Source: Puccinia triticina (Eukaryota; Basidiomycota; Pucciniomycetes; Pucciniales; Pucciniaceae). Taken from it: a DNA stretch of 64,000 nucleotides. The stretch is from NCBI RefSeq assembly GCF_026914185.1, contig NC_070559.1, positions 4,314,001-4,378,000 of the forward strand, written 5' to 3'. The notes under the pieces are model-generated. The model saw nothing but the letters and a program-made list of their open reading frames with translations. It was not told where the DNA came from and did no database searches. A program made the position numbers and the translations under genes. Every line of letters begins with the position of its first letter. The stretch's first letter is position 1. Below are positions 26,363 through 38,032 of this stretch, one piece after another.

Positions 26363-27478
26363 ATGAACCAGGGACTGGCACTTGACGCGCCTAGCGCAGG
26401 AACTAGTTCCTCTTTACAACTAGCCACACAGATCAAAGACCTCTTACTTCAACTACAATCGAACCTTTTCCCAAAACTACGAAACGAAGTGATAAAACTA
26501 TGCGATTTGCTGGAGAGACCTCACTCGATGCTCAAGCTCATGCAAGAGAGTCAACCGGCACTTGATGAAATTTGGCATAATCTCGACTGTGCAGTGGCGA
26601 TCATTTATCCGAATGGACAAGACTATGCCCTCTCCAAAACCAACGACCAACACACCAACGAACTCAAATCCTACAGACTTGAACAGCTTGAAATCCATCT
26701 GCTTGAACTTACGAGAGTGGAAAAAAAAATCAGTCCCGTCTGTCACAGGTACTATGAGCTTCAGCATCTGAAGGACCCAGCCGAAGATGTTGATGTCAGG
26801 GAAGAACTACATTGCTCCAAGTTTTTCGCGGACGAGTACACGTCTTATGCTCTACATATGATTGATTTAATCACTGGCTGCCTCAAAGATTCTGAAATTG
26901 ACCTCGTTCAATCTCGTTGGGCATCAGGAACAGGGTCGATTGATGGAACACTGGTCAAGCTCTTGAGATTGATCAATCTAAAAACCCAAATCGGACGCGA
27001 AAGAGTGCATCCCCTCAGAATACAAGCCATCCATCTCGGCGAATTGCTTATCCCAATAATAAAACTCACGAGACTTTTTTTCCGGAAATTGCCCAGACTG
27101 GGCATGAATAAAAAATGGCCCTTGTTTACAAAGATGTCCTCGGCTGAACTTGATGACCTAGATTACTCAGCTCACGATGTCGCATCGATTCTCCACGACT
27201 TTTTAATTTATTTGGAGCACTATTCGAACCCAAACAATGCACTTCTAGCTCCTTACGACTTACTTCAAGCAGCCAACCATCTCAAAGCCAATCTCGAATC
27301 CGCCTTGCTTAAAATAACCGTCCATATTGTTCCTCTGATTGCAGAAACCAGCAGCTCCTTGGTTCAAAGAGACTTCTCGGCCTGGTTGATTACTTGGAGG
27401 ACTGAAACCTCTGTGGCCATTCAACAGGTCGTAGAAGCTTATAAAAATTTTACAAGTGATATTGATACAATACATTAG
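26363..27478 (+). CDS. Single-exon protein of unknown function, 371 aa
   Basis: Intact ATG-to-stop frame with even codon use, divergently placed about 500 bp from the pyridoxal kinase start. The predicted protein is mostly helical and leucine-rich, with no signal peptide and no transmembrane segment. Recognisable blocks are the amphipathic N-terminal run (LATQIKDLLLQLQSNLFPKL), LTRLFFRKLPRLGMNKKWPL and the C-terminal VQRDFSAWLITWRTE. I believe it belongs to a multi-copy family of uncharacterised rust proteins, but that is recollection of a pattern and not a search. No domain with known chemistry was seen. Confidence 0.7.
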   Translation: MNQGLALDAPSAGTSSSLQLATQIKDLLLQLQSNLFPKLRNEVIKLCDLLERPHSMLKLMQESQPALDEIWHNLDCAVAIIYPNGQDYALSKTNDQHTNELKSYRLEQLEIHLLELTRVEKKISPVCHRYYELQHLKDPAEDVDVREELHCSKFFADEYTSYALHMIDLITGCLKDSEIDLVQSRWASGTGSIDGTLVKLLRLINLKTQIGRERVHPLRIQAIHLGELLIPIIKLTRLFFRKLPRLGMNKKWPLFTKMSSAELDDLDYSAHDVASILHDFLIYLEHYSNPNNALLAPYDLLQAANHLKANLESALLKITVHIVPLIAETSSSLVQRDFSAWLITWRTETSVAIQQVVEAYKNFTSDIDTIH

Positions 27479-28154
27479 AAGAATCAGACAAACTGAACCT
27501 TTTATCTTATTACCTTCAAAGGCGGCTTTGCCACCTGCACATGCTGATGCTTTATGCGTGTAACAACTGCAGTTGCTTGTCCCTGAATTCAATGTCAACT
27601 GCACAATTAAATGATTCAACTACCCATGTTTTTCTACTGTGATTTCAGTGCTTTAATCTTCTTCACAACATTTACAACATTCAAATCTGTACTTGTCAAT
27701 TGAACCACGAAGAATTGCCTAGATCACGCACATGTGACACTCCTCTGTATAACTGCCCATGGGCAAAAACCTAATTGCTTGGCACCAAGGTCACTTGCAT
27801 CATACTTGGGCCTTAGCACTTATTAATTGTCATGGCAAAAGCCAACCCAACATGAAATTGATACCTATAGAAAGATATTCTGACAGCTGAATCACCCTTG
27901 TGCCAAAGAGTTATCTATTACTTCCCCTCCCTTGAGGGGACCTGTCAGAATTCAACCACTTCAAGTATGTCAAGTGACCTTTACCACAACCAATCACTTC
28001 CTGTTACGCAGACCAATGTTAATGCTCAAGTTTTTCAAAAAAACCAATGGCACCCCTGTTTTGAACTTTGGACTGTGATCTAGAAATACTAGGAAATTGA
28101 TCTTAGACAATCCATTGAGCCGCAGCGTGCTCATGAATTCTCCATTGTGCCTAT
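27479..28154. other. Intergenic, nothing recognised
   Basis: AT-rich with no long frames or repeats seen other than short GGCGGCTTTGCCACCTGCA, a fragment that recurs in altered form near 30985 and 37520. Confidence 0.35.
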
Positions 28155-28315
28155 TGTTGTGACTTGGGTCACAGTCTTCTTGGCTGTGGCTCTCTGCTGC
28201 GGAGGAGACATAGTCTCCTCCACCGGAGCCGCATCATCTACATTGATCATCACCGTTACCCATATCTCACCGAGTCCCCGAGCCACATCTCCGCAAGTTA
28301 TGAGCCCTTCAGGTG
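28155..28315 (+). repeat. LTR-like 5' segment (copy 1)
   Basis: It begins TGTTGTGACTTGGGTCACAG and matches 36588-36720 over about 150 bp, apart from a 16-17 bp indel. Copy 2 follows a purine tract, which marks this sequence as the start of an LTR. The LTR end could not be located. Confidence 0.55.
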
Positions 28316-28477
28316 TCTTGCTCCTGTTATTCCAGCATACATTTGCTGAAGAAGTTTCCTACCAACAAAGAATACCGGGATTTTTTTTTCAACCTCCTAT
28401 TTCTATCATCCTGAAGCAAAAATTCCAGACCTATTACTCCTTTTGTCCAACTTTTCATAATTTTCCTCTGCATCAGA

Positions 28478-29521
28478 ATGGATCCCTACTCTTATGGCGC
28501 TTATGATTGGATTCAACTTTTCATGGCCAACTTAAATTTTGTTCTTGGTAGTTTGCCGCCTCCGACTGCCCAGCCTGCTGTGAATTTCAATCAGATTCAA
28601 GGTGCTGTCAATTCTCACTAAGGTGTTTTTCATCAAGCTGCATCCTGGAAGAGACCAACTCGCCACTCACAATCTTGGAAAAAGTCTCACTCTCAGTCAA
28701 GGAACCGTTGTGAAAGCTCCCAGAAAGCCACTCATTCCCTGCCTTCCGTCCCTCAGGCTCCAGCAAATCTTTTCAAGCTCAATAGCCCTCAACCGGTCGC
28801 ATACGCGGTTCAACATTCCACCAATCATCAGCTAGTCCCTATTCAAAGTCGCCGCGGACCGCCAATGCCCCAGGCCGTTGTGCAGAATCATGACCAAATA
28901 CAATCAGAATACCAGCAACAAGTTATTGAAGACCCTTGCAAACGAGATCAACAAGTGATGAACAAGTCGAGCTCAGATTTTGGTAAAAAACCAATTGCCG
29001 ATGATGATGGTGTTGTGATTCATGTCGATTTGTCATTGGAGCTCAATTATCCCCGAGAATTGGACAATCAATCTGATTTGGAGATTGATCTAGGCCCAGA
29101 ACATTCTCATCCAATCTTGTCACTCATGGTTCCGATGGAAATCAAATCCTCTATTGACAAAAAGGGAGAGGCCGTTGTCAAAGCTTGTTCAAATGCTGAA
29201 GCCCCCTCGAGTTTGTCCGCTAACAATTGGGATGCGTGTGTTGAAAGCAACAACAATGAATCTGAACACGTCAATCCAAATCTCTTGCTACTGATCCTAA
29301 CACCAGCAGCCCCGCTTCCATTACTCCCGTCGCTTCGGACTCCCTTTGTTTTGAGACGGCCTGGGGAACAATTCCCTGACCACAGAAATGAAGATGCATC
29401 AGTGATATCAACCCGACGCTGTATACCCTACCAATCTGTCCGTCTGGCTAGACTCAATTTGCCAGATGATGACAGCGCCTCTGAAGACAAAGCTCCAAGG
29501 CTGATGAGTACCCGTCATTGA
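28478..29521 (+). pseudogene. Retroelement-like open frame with one internal stop
   Basis: From ATG 28478 to the stop ending at 29521 the frame is open except for one TAA at about 28619. The product would be about 347 aa, rich in Gln, Ser, Pro and Asn, starting MDPYSYGAYDWIQLFM. Its position just inside an LTR-like start suggests a gag-type ORF, but no knuckle or other domain was found. The remaining 218-aa part from 28865 is intact. Assignment to a retroelement is inference from position. Confidence 0.4.
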
Positions 29522-30080
29522 CCAGCTCGGCTGAACGACCACTACCTGCAAGATGCCCGCCAGCCCAATTCCAACCTGAACAATCACAACTCACACAATC
29601 CCCAATGACCTGTTTACGACCTATACAATCACCGCTTGTACGATGTTGGCCCTTATGATCAACCTTGGAATGATTCCCACCTGCACAGTCACCCCCTCGG
29701 TGATCTTCCCCCATTCCATTTGGATCATGTCCCTGAACTTCCCTCTCCGCATCAACAATCCCCATGCCCGTTGTGGTAACCCTGTTCCTGTTCATACTAT
29801 CACCCTTCATAAATACCCCATTATTATTTCATATTCAGATTCTACACCCCATTTTACCCCTAGTCACCCACTCATTTCACCTAGGATTTCCAAATGGATC
29901 AGCAGTTATTGGCAGGTATTTTCTTCATACATATCCTTAGCATTATTGCATACATCATTCATTAGTATCATAGCTACGTAGGACTGCAGATCTTACATAA
30001 CTTCATTACACATTTTTCCCTTCATATGAATCAGCAGTAAATTCCTTCATAGCTCTTGTAGTTATTACCAAATGCTCATC
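29522..30080. other. Intergenic, nothing recognised
   Basis: AT-rich; no gene or repeat of note. Confidence 0.35.
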
Positions 30081-30695
30081 TTCATTATTAGAGATGGGCG
30101 CTTTGCATCCGGGTACCCGCGCGTGTTTGCATACCCGCAGCCAATTTTAGCCATTTCCTGGCATCCGCATCCAACAGCGGGTACCCGCGTGCCTGGGCAG
30201 ATACCCGCCCCTCAAAATGTGCTTACCGGTTGACTGCTCCATATGCCAGTCAACCAGAAGGCACTTCTTCTGGCCGACTGCTCCATATGGCTGTCGACCG
30301 GGAGGGATGCCTCCCGTTTGACTGCTCAATATGGCCGTTGACCGGGAGGGATGCCTCCCGGTCAGCTGGTATGTCTAGTTTTCAACCGGGAGGGATTTCT
30401 CCCGGTCGACTGCTCAATACATATGCCTGTTGACTGGGAAGGACTCATCCCGGTCGACTATTTTATGTTGCTGTCGACCAGGAGCAACTCCCCCCGATCA
30501 ACAGAAATATAGAACTGCTTTATGGCTGCCAACCACCGCAGCTCCCATACCGGAGGGAGAGCGGATACCCGCCGGGACACACGGGTACCTGCTGGATTCT
30601 GCCGGAATCTCAGACATCCGCATCCGCTGGCGGGTACCTGCCAGCGGATAGCAGATACCCGCAACGGGTTGTGTGCACCAATCTCTATTCATTAT
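30081..30695. mobile_element. 599-bp hAT-type MITE built around a palindromic minisatellite
   Basis: The element is 30089-30687. Ends are TAGAGATGGGCG and an inverted TAGAGATTGGTG, flanked by a perfect 8-bp duplication TTCATTAT (30081-30088, 30688-30695), the hAT hallmark. Inside each end lies GGGTACCCGC-rich sequence, and between them is the array at about 30225-30500. No transposase. Confidence 0.85.
30225..30505. repeat. Palindromic minisatellite, ~44-bp unit, about six units
   Basis: The unit contains TTGACCGGGAGGGATGCCTC followed by CCGGTCGACTGCTCAATATG. Each unit is self-complementary (CGGGAGG...CCTCCCG), so each can fold into a hairpin. Units differ by several substitutions. Confidence 0.75.
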
Positions 30696-32623
30696 GTACA
30701 TTCTTACTTCTGTTCATCATTATTTCATCTTCTACATAGTTAACTTTCATGTTCACTCCTTGGTCATTGCACCTTCATCATTACTGCTCATCTTCAGATA
30801 TTGTTACTATGTGCTCATCATGTATCACCCCCCTGTTGTACTTCTCACATATATAAAACACCCCTCTAGATGTTGTATCCCCATCAGGCACTTTCACCCA
30901 CTACACTTTGTATGCACCTTCCCCCCCCATAGTCTCTGTAGCACCTTTACACATCACACTTAGATAACCTTTCATCATAATAGAAACTAGAGGCCAAGGC
31001 GGCTTCGCCGCTGCACTTATAGGGGTACAGGGGCAAGCCATCTAGCACAGTGGGCAGCACCAATCAACCAGTCCGAGTGTAGCTATTGATGAGTGGTACT
31101 GGCTTTCAAAAGAACTCTCTTGAAGGACCCAATACTGGCCATTGAGAGTGCTACACATTCTCTTGATTTCCAGTATTTTCAAACTGTTGTTTGATTTTCC
31201 AGGCAGAGAAACTCTCCCCAACCCTGCAAAACATTTTTCTGGCAGCTGTTAAGATGCCAGGGTTTGCAGCCAGTTGGTGTTTAAAGTCTCAGGTTTGTAG
31301 AAAAAAAATTCAAGGGTTTCCCCTACAACTTGACAAATTACAAAAAAAAAATCAGAGGTTTTCCCCCCTACAAAACAAGCAACAACCAAACCGCAACAGC
31401 CACAGTAAAAAAAAACCACAAAAAAAAGCGCACAAAATTACAAGTGTCACACTAGAGGGAAAAAAAAAACCGCGCCCAGCCACCTAGCGCAGCAAGCTGA
31501 CGCATCGTGGCCCTCCGCCCTTCCCTGTCTAGCAGGGCCAAAAGCGTCGGGAGGAAGGCCCCCAGCCCTAAAGCACAAGGGGGGCCCACGAGTATCCCCC
31601 GCCGGACTGCGCAATTGCAACAGCGGACGGGGGTGAGACGACCCCCGAGCTGGAATTACAGCTCGTGAGTCGCCTGAGGAAAACTACCCTCATCCCCCCC
31701 CTCCTTTTATAGACCACGCCAATCCTTCAATACCCTCCACGCACACTAACCACCCCCCCAAGCCACGGACACCAAACCCCGCCGTATCTAGCTACCACAC
31801 CGCAACCGTACTAACGGCCGCTATGCCACACGACCGTGGCCTTGACGACAGAGTCACATCACCTCGCCCCGCCACACGCCACTCAGACCAGCCACAGGGA
31901 CTCGCCTCGTCTCGAGCACCAAGCGAACCCTCAGGCGGCCAATACTCTGAGTCAAAGCTCAGTCTACGCTATACACACCTGGACGAATCGGGCAAAGCCG
32001 CGGCGCCATGAGGACGCCAGGGCCGTACAGGCGCCCGGTGGGCGCTACATGACACCATCTTGACCCGGAGTCCAGTGTGGCGTCACTGTGATAGGGGCGG
32101 GGCGCCTAAGGCCAGGTGGCGTCACGACCCACCTCAGTTTGCTGTATGCCAGTCTGGGCGCCTGCTGGTCGTCCGTCCCGCAGGCCAACCTGTCGGGATG
32201 GTCGGGCAGGCGTCAATCACCTGCGAAGCCTTGGCGCCACTAGGGGCCGCCACCGGGTCGGCCGGGTCAGGTAGGCGGCATGCAAGGCCCACATCAGGGG
32301 GCCGCCCCCACGCCGCCTACATGCCCCGGTCGCCTGTGTGGCGACCCACTGAGGCGTCTGGCCCCACCGCGCGGGCGAGGCGGCCTCTTGGCGACCTGAT
32401 GACGCTGGCCATCGACCTGAGCATGCCCCCCGTTTCAGGCCGGCGACTCTTACAGGCAATGATAACGTACTGGGGAGGAAACACCCCCTGCCGAGGGACC
32501 TGGATTCTCCGCTTGAGTGGGGTGTTGCAGCACCCGTCGATTCCCATTCATACCGCTCCGGCCCTCGATCCATCACCACAGATCCATCACCCCCACAACC
32601 TCTCTCCGACCACGCAACTGAAA
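30696..32623. other. AT-rich spacer, then GC-rich leader of the transposase-like gene
   Basis: 30696-31480 is AT-rich with A tracts. From about 31480 to 32620 the composition shifts to GC-rich, coinciding with the sequence upstream of the ORF at 32624. Long open frames here have biased composition and no recognised domain; this may be the leader or terminal region of the same mobile element. Confidence 0.35.
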
Positions 32624-34420
32624 ATGAACCCCGACCTTGACTTCACCTACTCTGAAAACACATACTACTGCAAGCTCTGTCCCCTAGCGAGGGGGACAAC
32701 GCATTGGAGTCGCCATGTCCGTTCCGCGGCCCACCAACGGAACGTCGAGCGGCTCGAGACCGCTAGCCGGCCAATTTCTCCTCCGAGGCCGATTTCTCCG
32801 GACCCCATCGCGGCAGCAAGAGCTCCACCCGCGCAAGCAGAAGACGCTGTATTCCACGTTGGCGGCCCGGGCTTATTTGAACTCAACAAAGACCCCCCCA
32901 TCTCTGCCCCTTATGTCCAGGGATTCATCGCCGCCCTCGCGGCGGACCATGTACATACTCGCGCGATCAAGGCGGCGACTGCCCATCCACTTCAAGGATA
33001 ATTAAATTTCCCAAAAAAAATACTCAAAGTTTGAGGTTGGGAAAATCATTGAAAAAAATCACTCCGTACGGAAAAAAAATGCAAACTGAGCGTGCTCAGC
33101 CAAAAAAATAAAAATGTGTCAGACTGAGTAAAAAACAATGGGGCACATTTTTGGGTTGATTTGTTGGACGGGCCTGCACAAGGCCCGCATGGGCCCCTAA
33201 CAGGCCCGTTGGGCCCATTGAAAAAGTAGTATTTTTTTGGAATTCCCATGCTCTGCTAAAATGTGAAATGGGTTGAAATGAATGAAAAATGAGGGGGTAC
33301 ATTTTTGGGGAGATGTTTTGGACGGGCCTGAATGAGGCCCACATGGCCCCCACAAAGCCCACTGGGCCCATTGAAAGAGTAGCCTTGGTCGAGAATGCCT
33401 ATGCTCAGCTAAGAAACAAAAATGTGTCAACCGGAGTAAAAAACATGGGGCCACACTTTTGGGGAGGGCTTATTGACAGACCTGCATCAGGCCCGTCAGG
33501 GCCCACCCAAAGCTGGTTCGGCCAACCCAGAAGTAGTATTGCTTAAGAATTCCCGTATGATGTTTGAGAACAGCACCAATTGACCACTAATCAACAGAAG
33601 ATATTGAAGGGCTTCTGACATCTGTGTGACATTTGTGCACTCACAGAATGTATGTCCAGGCCCTTTCCTTCCCTTGGAAATCTGTTGGCCCATACGGGCC
33701 TGATGCAGGCCCGTCCAAAAAGCCTCCCCAACAATGTGCCCCTAGGGTTTTTACTCAGTCTGACACATTTTTATTTCTTAGCTGAGCATATGCTTTCTTA
33801 ACCAGGGCTACTCTTTCAATGGGCCCAGTGGGCTTTGTGGGGCCCATGTGGGCCTCATTCAGGCCCGTCCAAAAAATCTCCCCAAAAATGTACCCCCATG
33901 TTTTTTATTCAGTTTGACCCATTTCACATTTTAGCAAAGCATTGGAATTCCAAACAATTACTACTTTTTTGATGGGCCCAACAGGGCTGTTATGGGCCCA
34001 TGCGGGCCTTGTGCAGGCCCGTCCAACAAATGACCCTAAAAATGTGCCCCATTGTTTTTTACTCAGTCTGACACATTTTTATTTTTTTGGCTGAGCACGC
34101 TCAGTTCACATTTTTTTTCAGTACAGAGTGATTTTTTTTCAATGATTTTCCCAACCTCAAACTTTGAGTATTTTTTTTTGGGAAATTTAATTATCCTTGA
34201 AGTGATCAGAGACCCATTGCCCAGGCCCACTACTCACAGCTCCGTTCAGACCTCATGGCCATCGCTTGCCACAAGGGGGATCGCATCCCCGAAGAAGATG
34301 CTCCGGTCGTGTGGACCGATAAGAGGTCCAACCGGGTGGACAGAAGTGGCTGGTTCCCGTTCAAAAGCAAACTCGTCAGCGCTTTGGCACTACATGTGTG
34401 TCTGTCTGGGGTTAATGTCC
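32624..34420 (+). pseudogene. Transposase-like N-terminal fragment split by an insertion
   Basis: From ATG 32624 a frame starting MNPDLDFTYSENTYYCKLC has a C2H2-type finger (CKLC...HWSRHVRSAAH). It is interrupted at 32987 by the foldback element. Removing 32988-34204 and one ATC copy joins the frame exactly: HQRPIAQAHYSQLRSDLM, then EDAPVVWTDKRSNRV and GWFPFKSKL. The finger followed by a WFPFKSK-type motif resembles an abundant basidiomycete transposon gene family, but I cannot name the superfamily with certainty. The frame fades after about 34420 and no catalytic core is present. Confidence 0.55.
32985..34207. mobile_element. 1,217-bp foldback element, almost entirely palindromic
   Basis: The element is 32988-34204. 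The ends are CACTTCAAGGATAATTAAAT and the exact inverted copy, and the two halves remain complementary through most of their ~500-bp length. ATC flanks both ends (32985-32987, 34205-34207), and excising the element plus one ATC restores a reading frame across the site. Each arm carries GC-rich ACGGGCCTG...AGGCCC blocks. It has no gene. The transcript would form a very long hairpin. Confidence 0.85.
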
Positions 34421-35576
34421 TAATCACCTGTTTGTTTGCGATTTTAGGACCTTGTTGCTTCCTTGGTGATCGGTCACACATGCTCGATGCTCTGCTGCCT
34501 TGGAGGGCAAATAAGGACTTGGGGGCCTTGTTCTTTAAAAAACCTGCATATCTGTTGTGAATTTTTGGTTGAACTTTTCACACATCAATCCCACGTTGCT
34601 GCTTTGCTTATGACACTAATTACTTACATCTTGTATAATTTGTTTGTACTCCCAGTCTAGAGCTTCATTGTTGGTTGTGGAACAAGGCATGATTTCCATT
34701 TGACTCAAGTCAAGGCTTTTGAGTTATCAGAATTTTCCAATTTAAGAGCTTTGGAGATATCACTTTAATTCAAAAAGTTGGTTGCTTTTTACCAACTTTT
34801 TGAATTTACACAACACATACTGATTGTGAGAAAGCAACCTTAGATGAAGGGTATTGAGGATCTCAGCTTCACTGTACTCCAGAAATGGTAAGGGGAATTC
34901 TTTCCCTCACCCATATGTCAAGGTGGAGGGAGAACATGATTCTGTATTTCAATTAACTCTTCAGGCAATTTGGGGGAATTTATGGACACACTTCTGGCCA
35001 AACACTCAAAAATGAGAAACTTGGGAGAGGAAAGGGATGAGATTGTGAGGAGAGAAAAGATTTGATTGACACCAAAAGAAAGAGAAAATTCAGGCATTTA
35101 AACTGGCACCACAGGTGTGATTATTTGTAGGGAGAATACATCATAAGGGGGGGGGGGGGGGTGTTCTAAAACTACCACAAAAAGGGTGAAAGCTCTCACA
35201 CCAAGGTTTTGCAATTACCAGTCCATCCTTCATGGGTTGCACTTTCTGCAAGGGAGCATGGTGGCAACCCAGGCTTTACCAGGGCATTCCAAAGCAAGGG
35301 ACTTTTGATGATTCATTTTGCAATCATGGTTCAGGTTGAAAAAAGTACTGGTGGCTACTTCTTCCAAATCTGACATAGCTGTGAAATATTTGGTGCCTGT
35401 GCCATGAATGAACAGGTCACAGGCCTTCAGCACATTACTGTAACATGATATAAATGAACTTCTTCTGAAAAAAAGTAATGTAATGGCACTGGAAAAGAAA
35501 AGTGAGAAAAATTGACTGTGGGTAGTGCCCTGCCATTACTGCTAAGGGCAGCTGTAACAAAGCAAAAATTGATAAA
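34421..35576. other. Intergenic, nothing recognised
   Basis: AT-rich with a run of 14 G at about 35148-35161. A short inverted AAAAAGTTGG...CCAACTTTTT occurs near 34765-34802. No gene was seen. Confidence 0.35.
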
Positions 35577-35902
35577 CTATTGACATGGTACCGTTACTGG
35601 TATCAAATTTACCCATTTTTGGTTGGAGAATTGCCATGAAATCTGCAGCGGCGCAGGTGTGACAGGTTGATGACTGGGGTTGGCCGTGTCCATGAGGGTC
35701 CAAGAGGGTGTAACTTCCAATCCAGCAAGGTTCCAGTGACACTTCCAGTGGTGAATAGGGGTAAAATTGGCCTTAGAATCCATTTCTGAGGTCCATTTGG
35801 TGCTATTGTGAGGCCTAGGGTGAGTAAATACATGTATGAGAAAAAACTTTTGATTTTTTACTGAAACTGTGGTTTTAATAAACTTGGATATATTCCCCAA
35901 CA
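35577..35902 (-). repeat. LTR-related segment on the minus strand
   Basis: Read on the minus strand from 35902 (TGTTGGGGAATATATCC), this matches the first ~250 bp of the solo LTR at 50509: both have AAATCAAAAGTTTTT, AGGCCTCA, then CCCCTATTC-CCACTGGAAG. The far end was not found, so it is a truncated or diverged LTR. Confidence 0.5.
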
Positions 35903-36460
35903 TATATCTCATTACCCATCTCAGAGTGACTCCCCAAGAGCTTCTGCTTTTCTCTCCATCTCACTTCTCCTCTCTCACTCAGTAGGATTGATACACCTCA
36001 AACCCATTAGTGTTAAAGTCATCTAAGTCAAAGAGAATCATCAGCCACACCCTTTTCTTTTTATTAGTGTAACCCTCTCTCCATCAGCATTAGTCAAGAG
36101 GGCAGCCTCACCAGCACCTGTAGCCTCTTCTGCATTATTAGTAGTGTAGTTGACTATTTCCCCTCACAGCTCTTTCCTGAGCTTTTAGGAGTTCTACACC
36201 ATCTACTGAAAATCACCATCCATACTATTCTGATCAACCTGAATTTGCAAATAACATTGAGTAAAACCCTGACAACAACAACTACTATGACAATTACTAC
36301 AACTCAAGTCTCAATGATTGCAATAATGTAGATAATGACAATTACACCAATGATCAAGTAGACAATTTTAATGATCAACAAGTAGACTATGATGCTACTT
36401 ATGATGTGTATGATGATGGAGGAGATTCAGAATATTTTGATGATGATTACTAGTTTCTTC
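35903..36460 (+). pseudogene. Acidic C-terminal tail of a retroelement polyprotein
   Basis: A frame ending at TAG 36451-36453 encodes a run rich in Asn, Asp and Tyr that closes with SEYFDDDY. A TAA interrupts it at 36262. It ends about 130 bp before a purine tract and an LTR start at 36588, the position expected for the end of a pol gene. No enzyme motif is visible, so the assignment is positional. Confidence 0.35.
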
Positions 36461-36587
36461 CATATTTTTTTCCAATCTCTTGGCTATTTTTTTAGTTTTA
36501 TCTCTTTTCTATTCTTGATTTACTTGTATGTAGATGCAGCCTTTTCTTGGTGGTAGGTTTCTAATTAGAGCCTTGCCAAGGGGGGGC

Positions 36588-36720
36588 TGTTGTGACTTGG
36601 GTCACAGTCTTCTTGGCTGCGGAGGAGACATAGTCTCCTCCGCCGGAGCTACATCATCTGCATTGATCATCACCGTTACCCATATCTCACCCAGTCCCCG
36701 AGCCACGTCTCCACACCTAT
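36588..36720 (+). repeat. LTR-like 5' segment (copy 2) after a purine tract
   Basis: GCCAAGGGGGGGC immediately precedes TGTTGTGACTTGGGTCAC, the arrangement of a polypurine tract and 3' LTR start. It is homologous to 28155-28315. Confidence 0.55.
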
Positions 36721-37110
36721 CAACCGAAATTGGCTTCACCTTGTTCTCATGAATTTATCCAAGCATTCAAACATTGATCAACTTTGAATCAACATTTAAG
36801 GGTTTCAGGAGGCAACACTCTGACAGGTAATAACCATAGAAAAACAGCTGGAGCACAACCTGCAGGTAACACGACTACAGATCAGGCTACACTAAAGCTG
36901 CAAAGCATGCTATGTAAATAGTTATTAGCTGATTGAGGCTAAACAATATGGTTGGCACACAGAGAGCCAAGGGGGATGACATAAAGCAGTGAATGATTGA
37001 TTGTAGTTAGATGTGGCTTCACCCAAGTGAATATGATTGTGTGTGTTATTTGAGGACTTGCTGAGTTGCCCATATAATGTTGAAGGATTTCCCAAAGTGA
37101 ACATAGCATC
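36721..37110. other. Intergenic, nothing recognised
   Basis: No gene or repeat recognised; possibly the rest of the LTR. Confidence 0.3.
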
Positions 37111-37347
37111 TTATGCACAACAATGGGAAGTTACTGATATTATGTTATGCAGAGTGATTCTTGTGAAATGATTTCCCCTAAGATTGTGGGGAATAACGCA
37201 GCAGGTCTAATGAATCAGGAAAACAAATAAAAAAAATGATGTGACAAAAACATCTTTGCCGTTAGCACAACAATAACAGCCCCAATTCAGTTACATTATC
37301 TGTTACTTTTTGTTACACATAACATAACTTCCCATTGTTGTTATGCA
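37111..37347. mobile_element. 223-bp MITE with 7-bp target duplication
   Basis: The element is 37118-37340. Ends are CAACAATGGGAAGTTA and its exact inverted copy. TTATGCA flanks both sides (37111-37117, 37341-37347) and the eighth base differs, so the duplication is 7 bp. Confidence 0.75.
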
Positions 37348-38032
37348 GACACTGCTGCAAGTGAACCAAATGCAAAATGTATGCTACATTGTCTGTAAAT
37401 GGTGCAGAACAGAGACAAAGCACCCTACGCAGGCTCTGCTGCAATCAGAGCAAATGTTTCAATTGACCCAATGATTTAAAAGAAATTTTGTAGAATATGA
37501 AAGTAGGAGATGTGAGGGTGCAAGCCGGCTTTCCCACTTGCAGATAGAGTGAGGATCAATGGTCCTTACACATTCGTCTGGTGTGAAATCCCTTGTGTAT
37601 TTTTTTTATCATTGGACAGGGTTTGCACTTTAAGGTTCTACTAGGAATAACTTCAGCTTGCACTTGTTAAAATCATAAAGATAAAATTTGCATATGGTGA
37701 AAGGCACTTCATACACTGCAGAATATTTCTTCACAGCTGCCACACTCCAGTGCACTTTTTGAAAGCTTTAATGCTTCCAAAATCTAGAGAAATGACTCCA
37801 AAAGTGGGTTGACATCCCTGAAACTGTTTGAGGATGTCCAGAAATGGTTGCTTCCATGGCCTAACCATTTAGTTGTGGTTTGTTTGGGAGTTTTTTCTCA
37901 AATTTCTGACCCATGTTGGGCATTTTTTCATTTGATTCCCCAACTCTTGAAAGAATAAAAAATAACTTGATCTGTCAGCCAGCTACCAAGAAGAAACTAG
38001 CTGAGTAAATTTATTTCTATAAATAATATAAA
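37348..38032. other. Intergenic, nothing recognised
   Basis: AT-rich; no gene. Confidence 0.35.

Noticed and set aside
31823..32600. Long frames upstream of the transposase-like ORF
   Set aside because: GC-driven open frames on both strands; the finger-containing ORF starts at 32624.
35100..35600. Possible MITE around GGGCAG/GTAAC motifs near 35525
   Set aside because: No matching inverted end or target duplication could be found.
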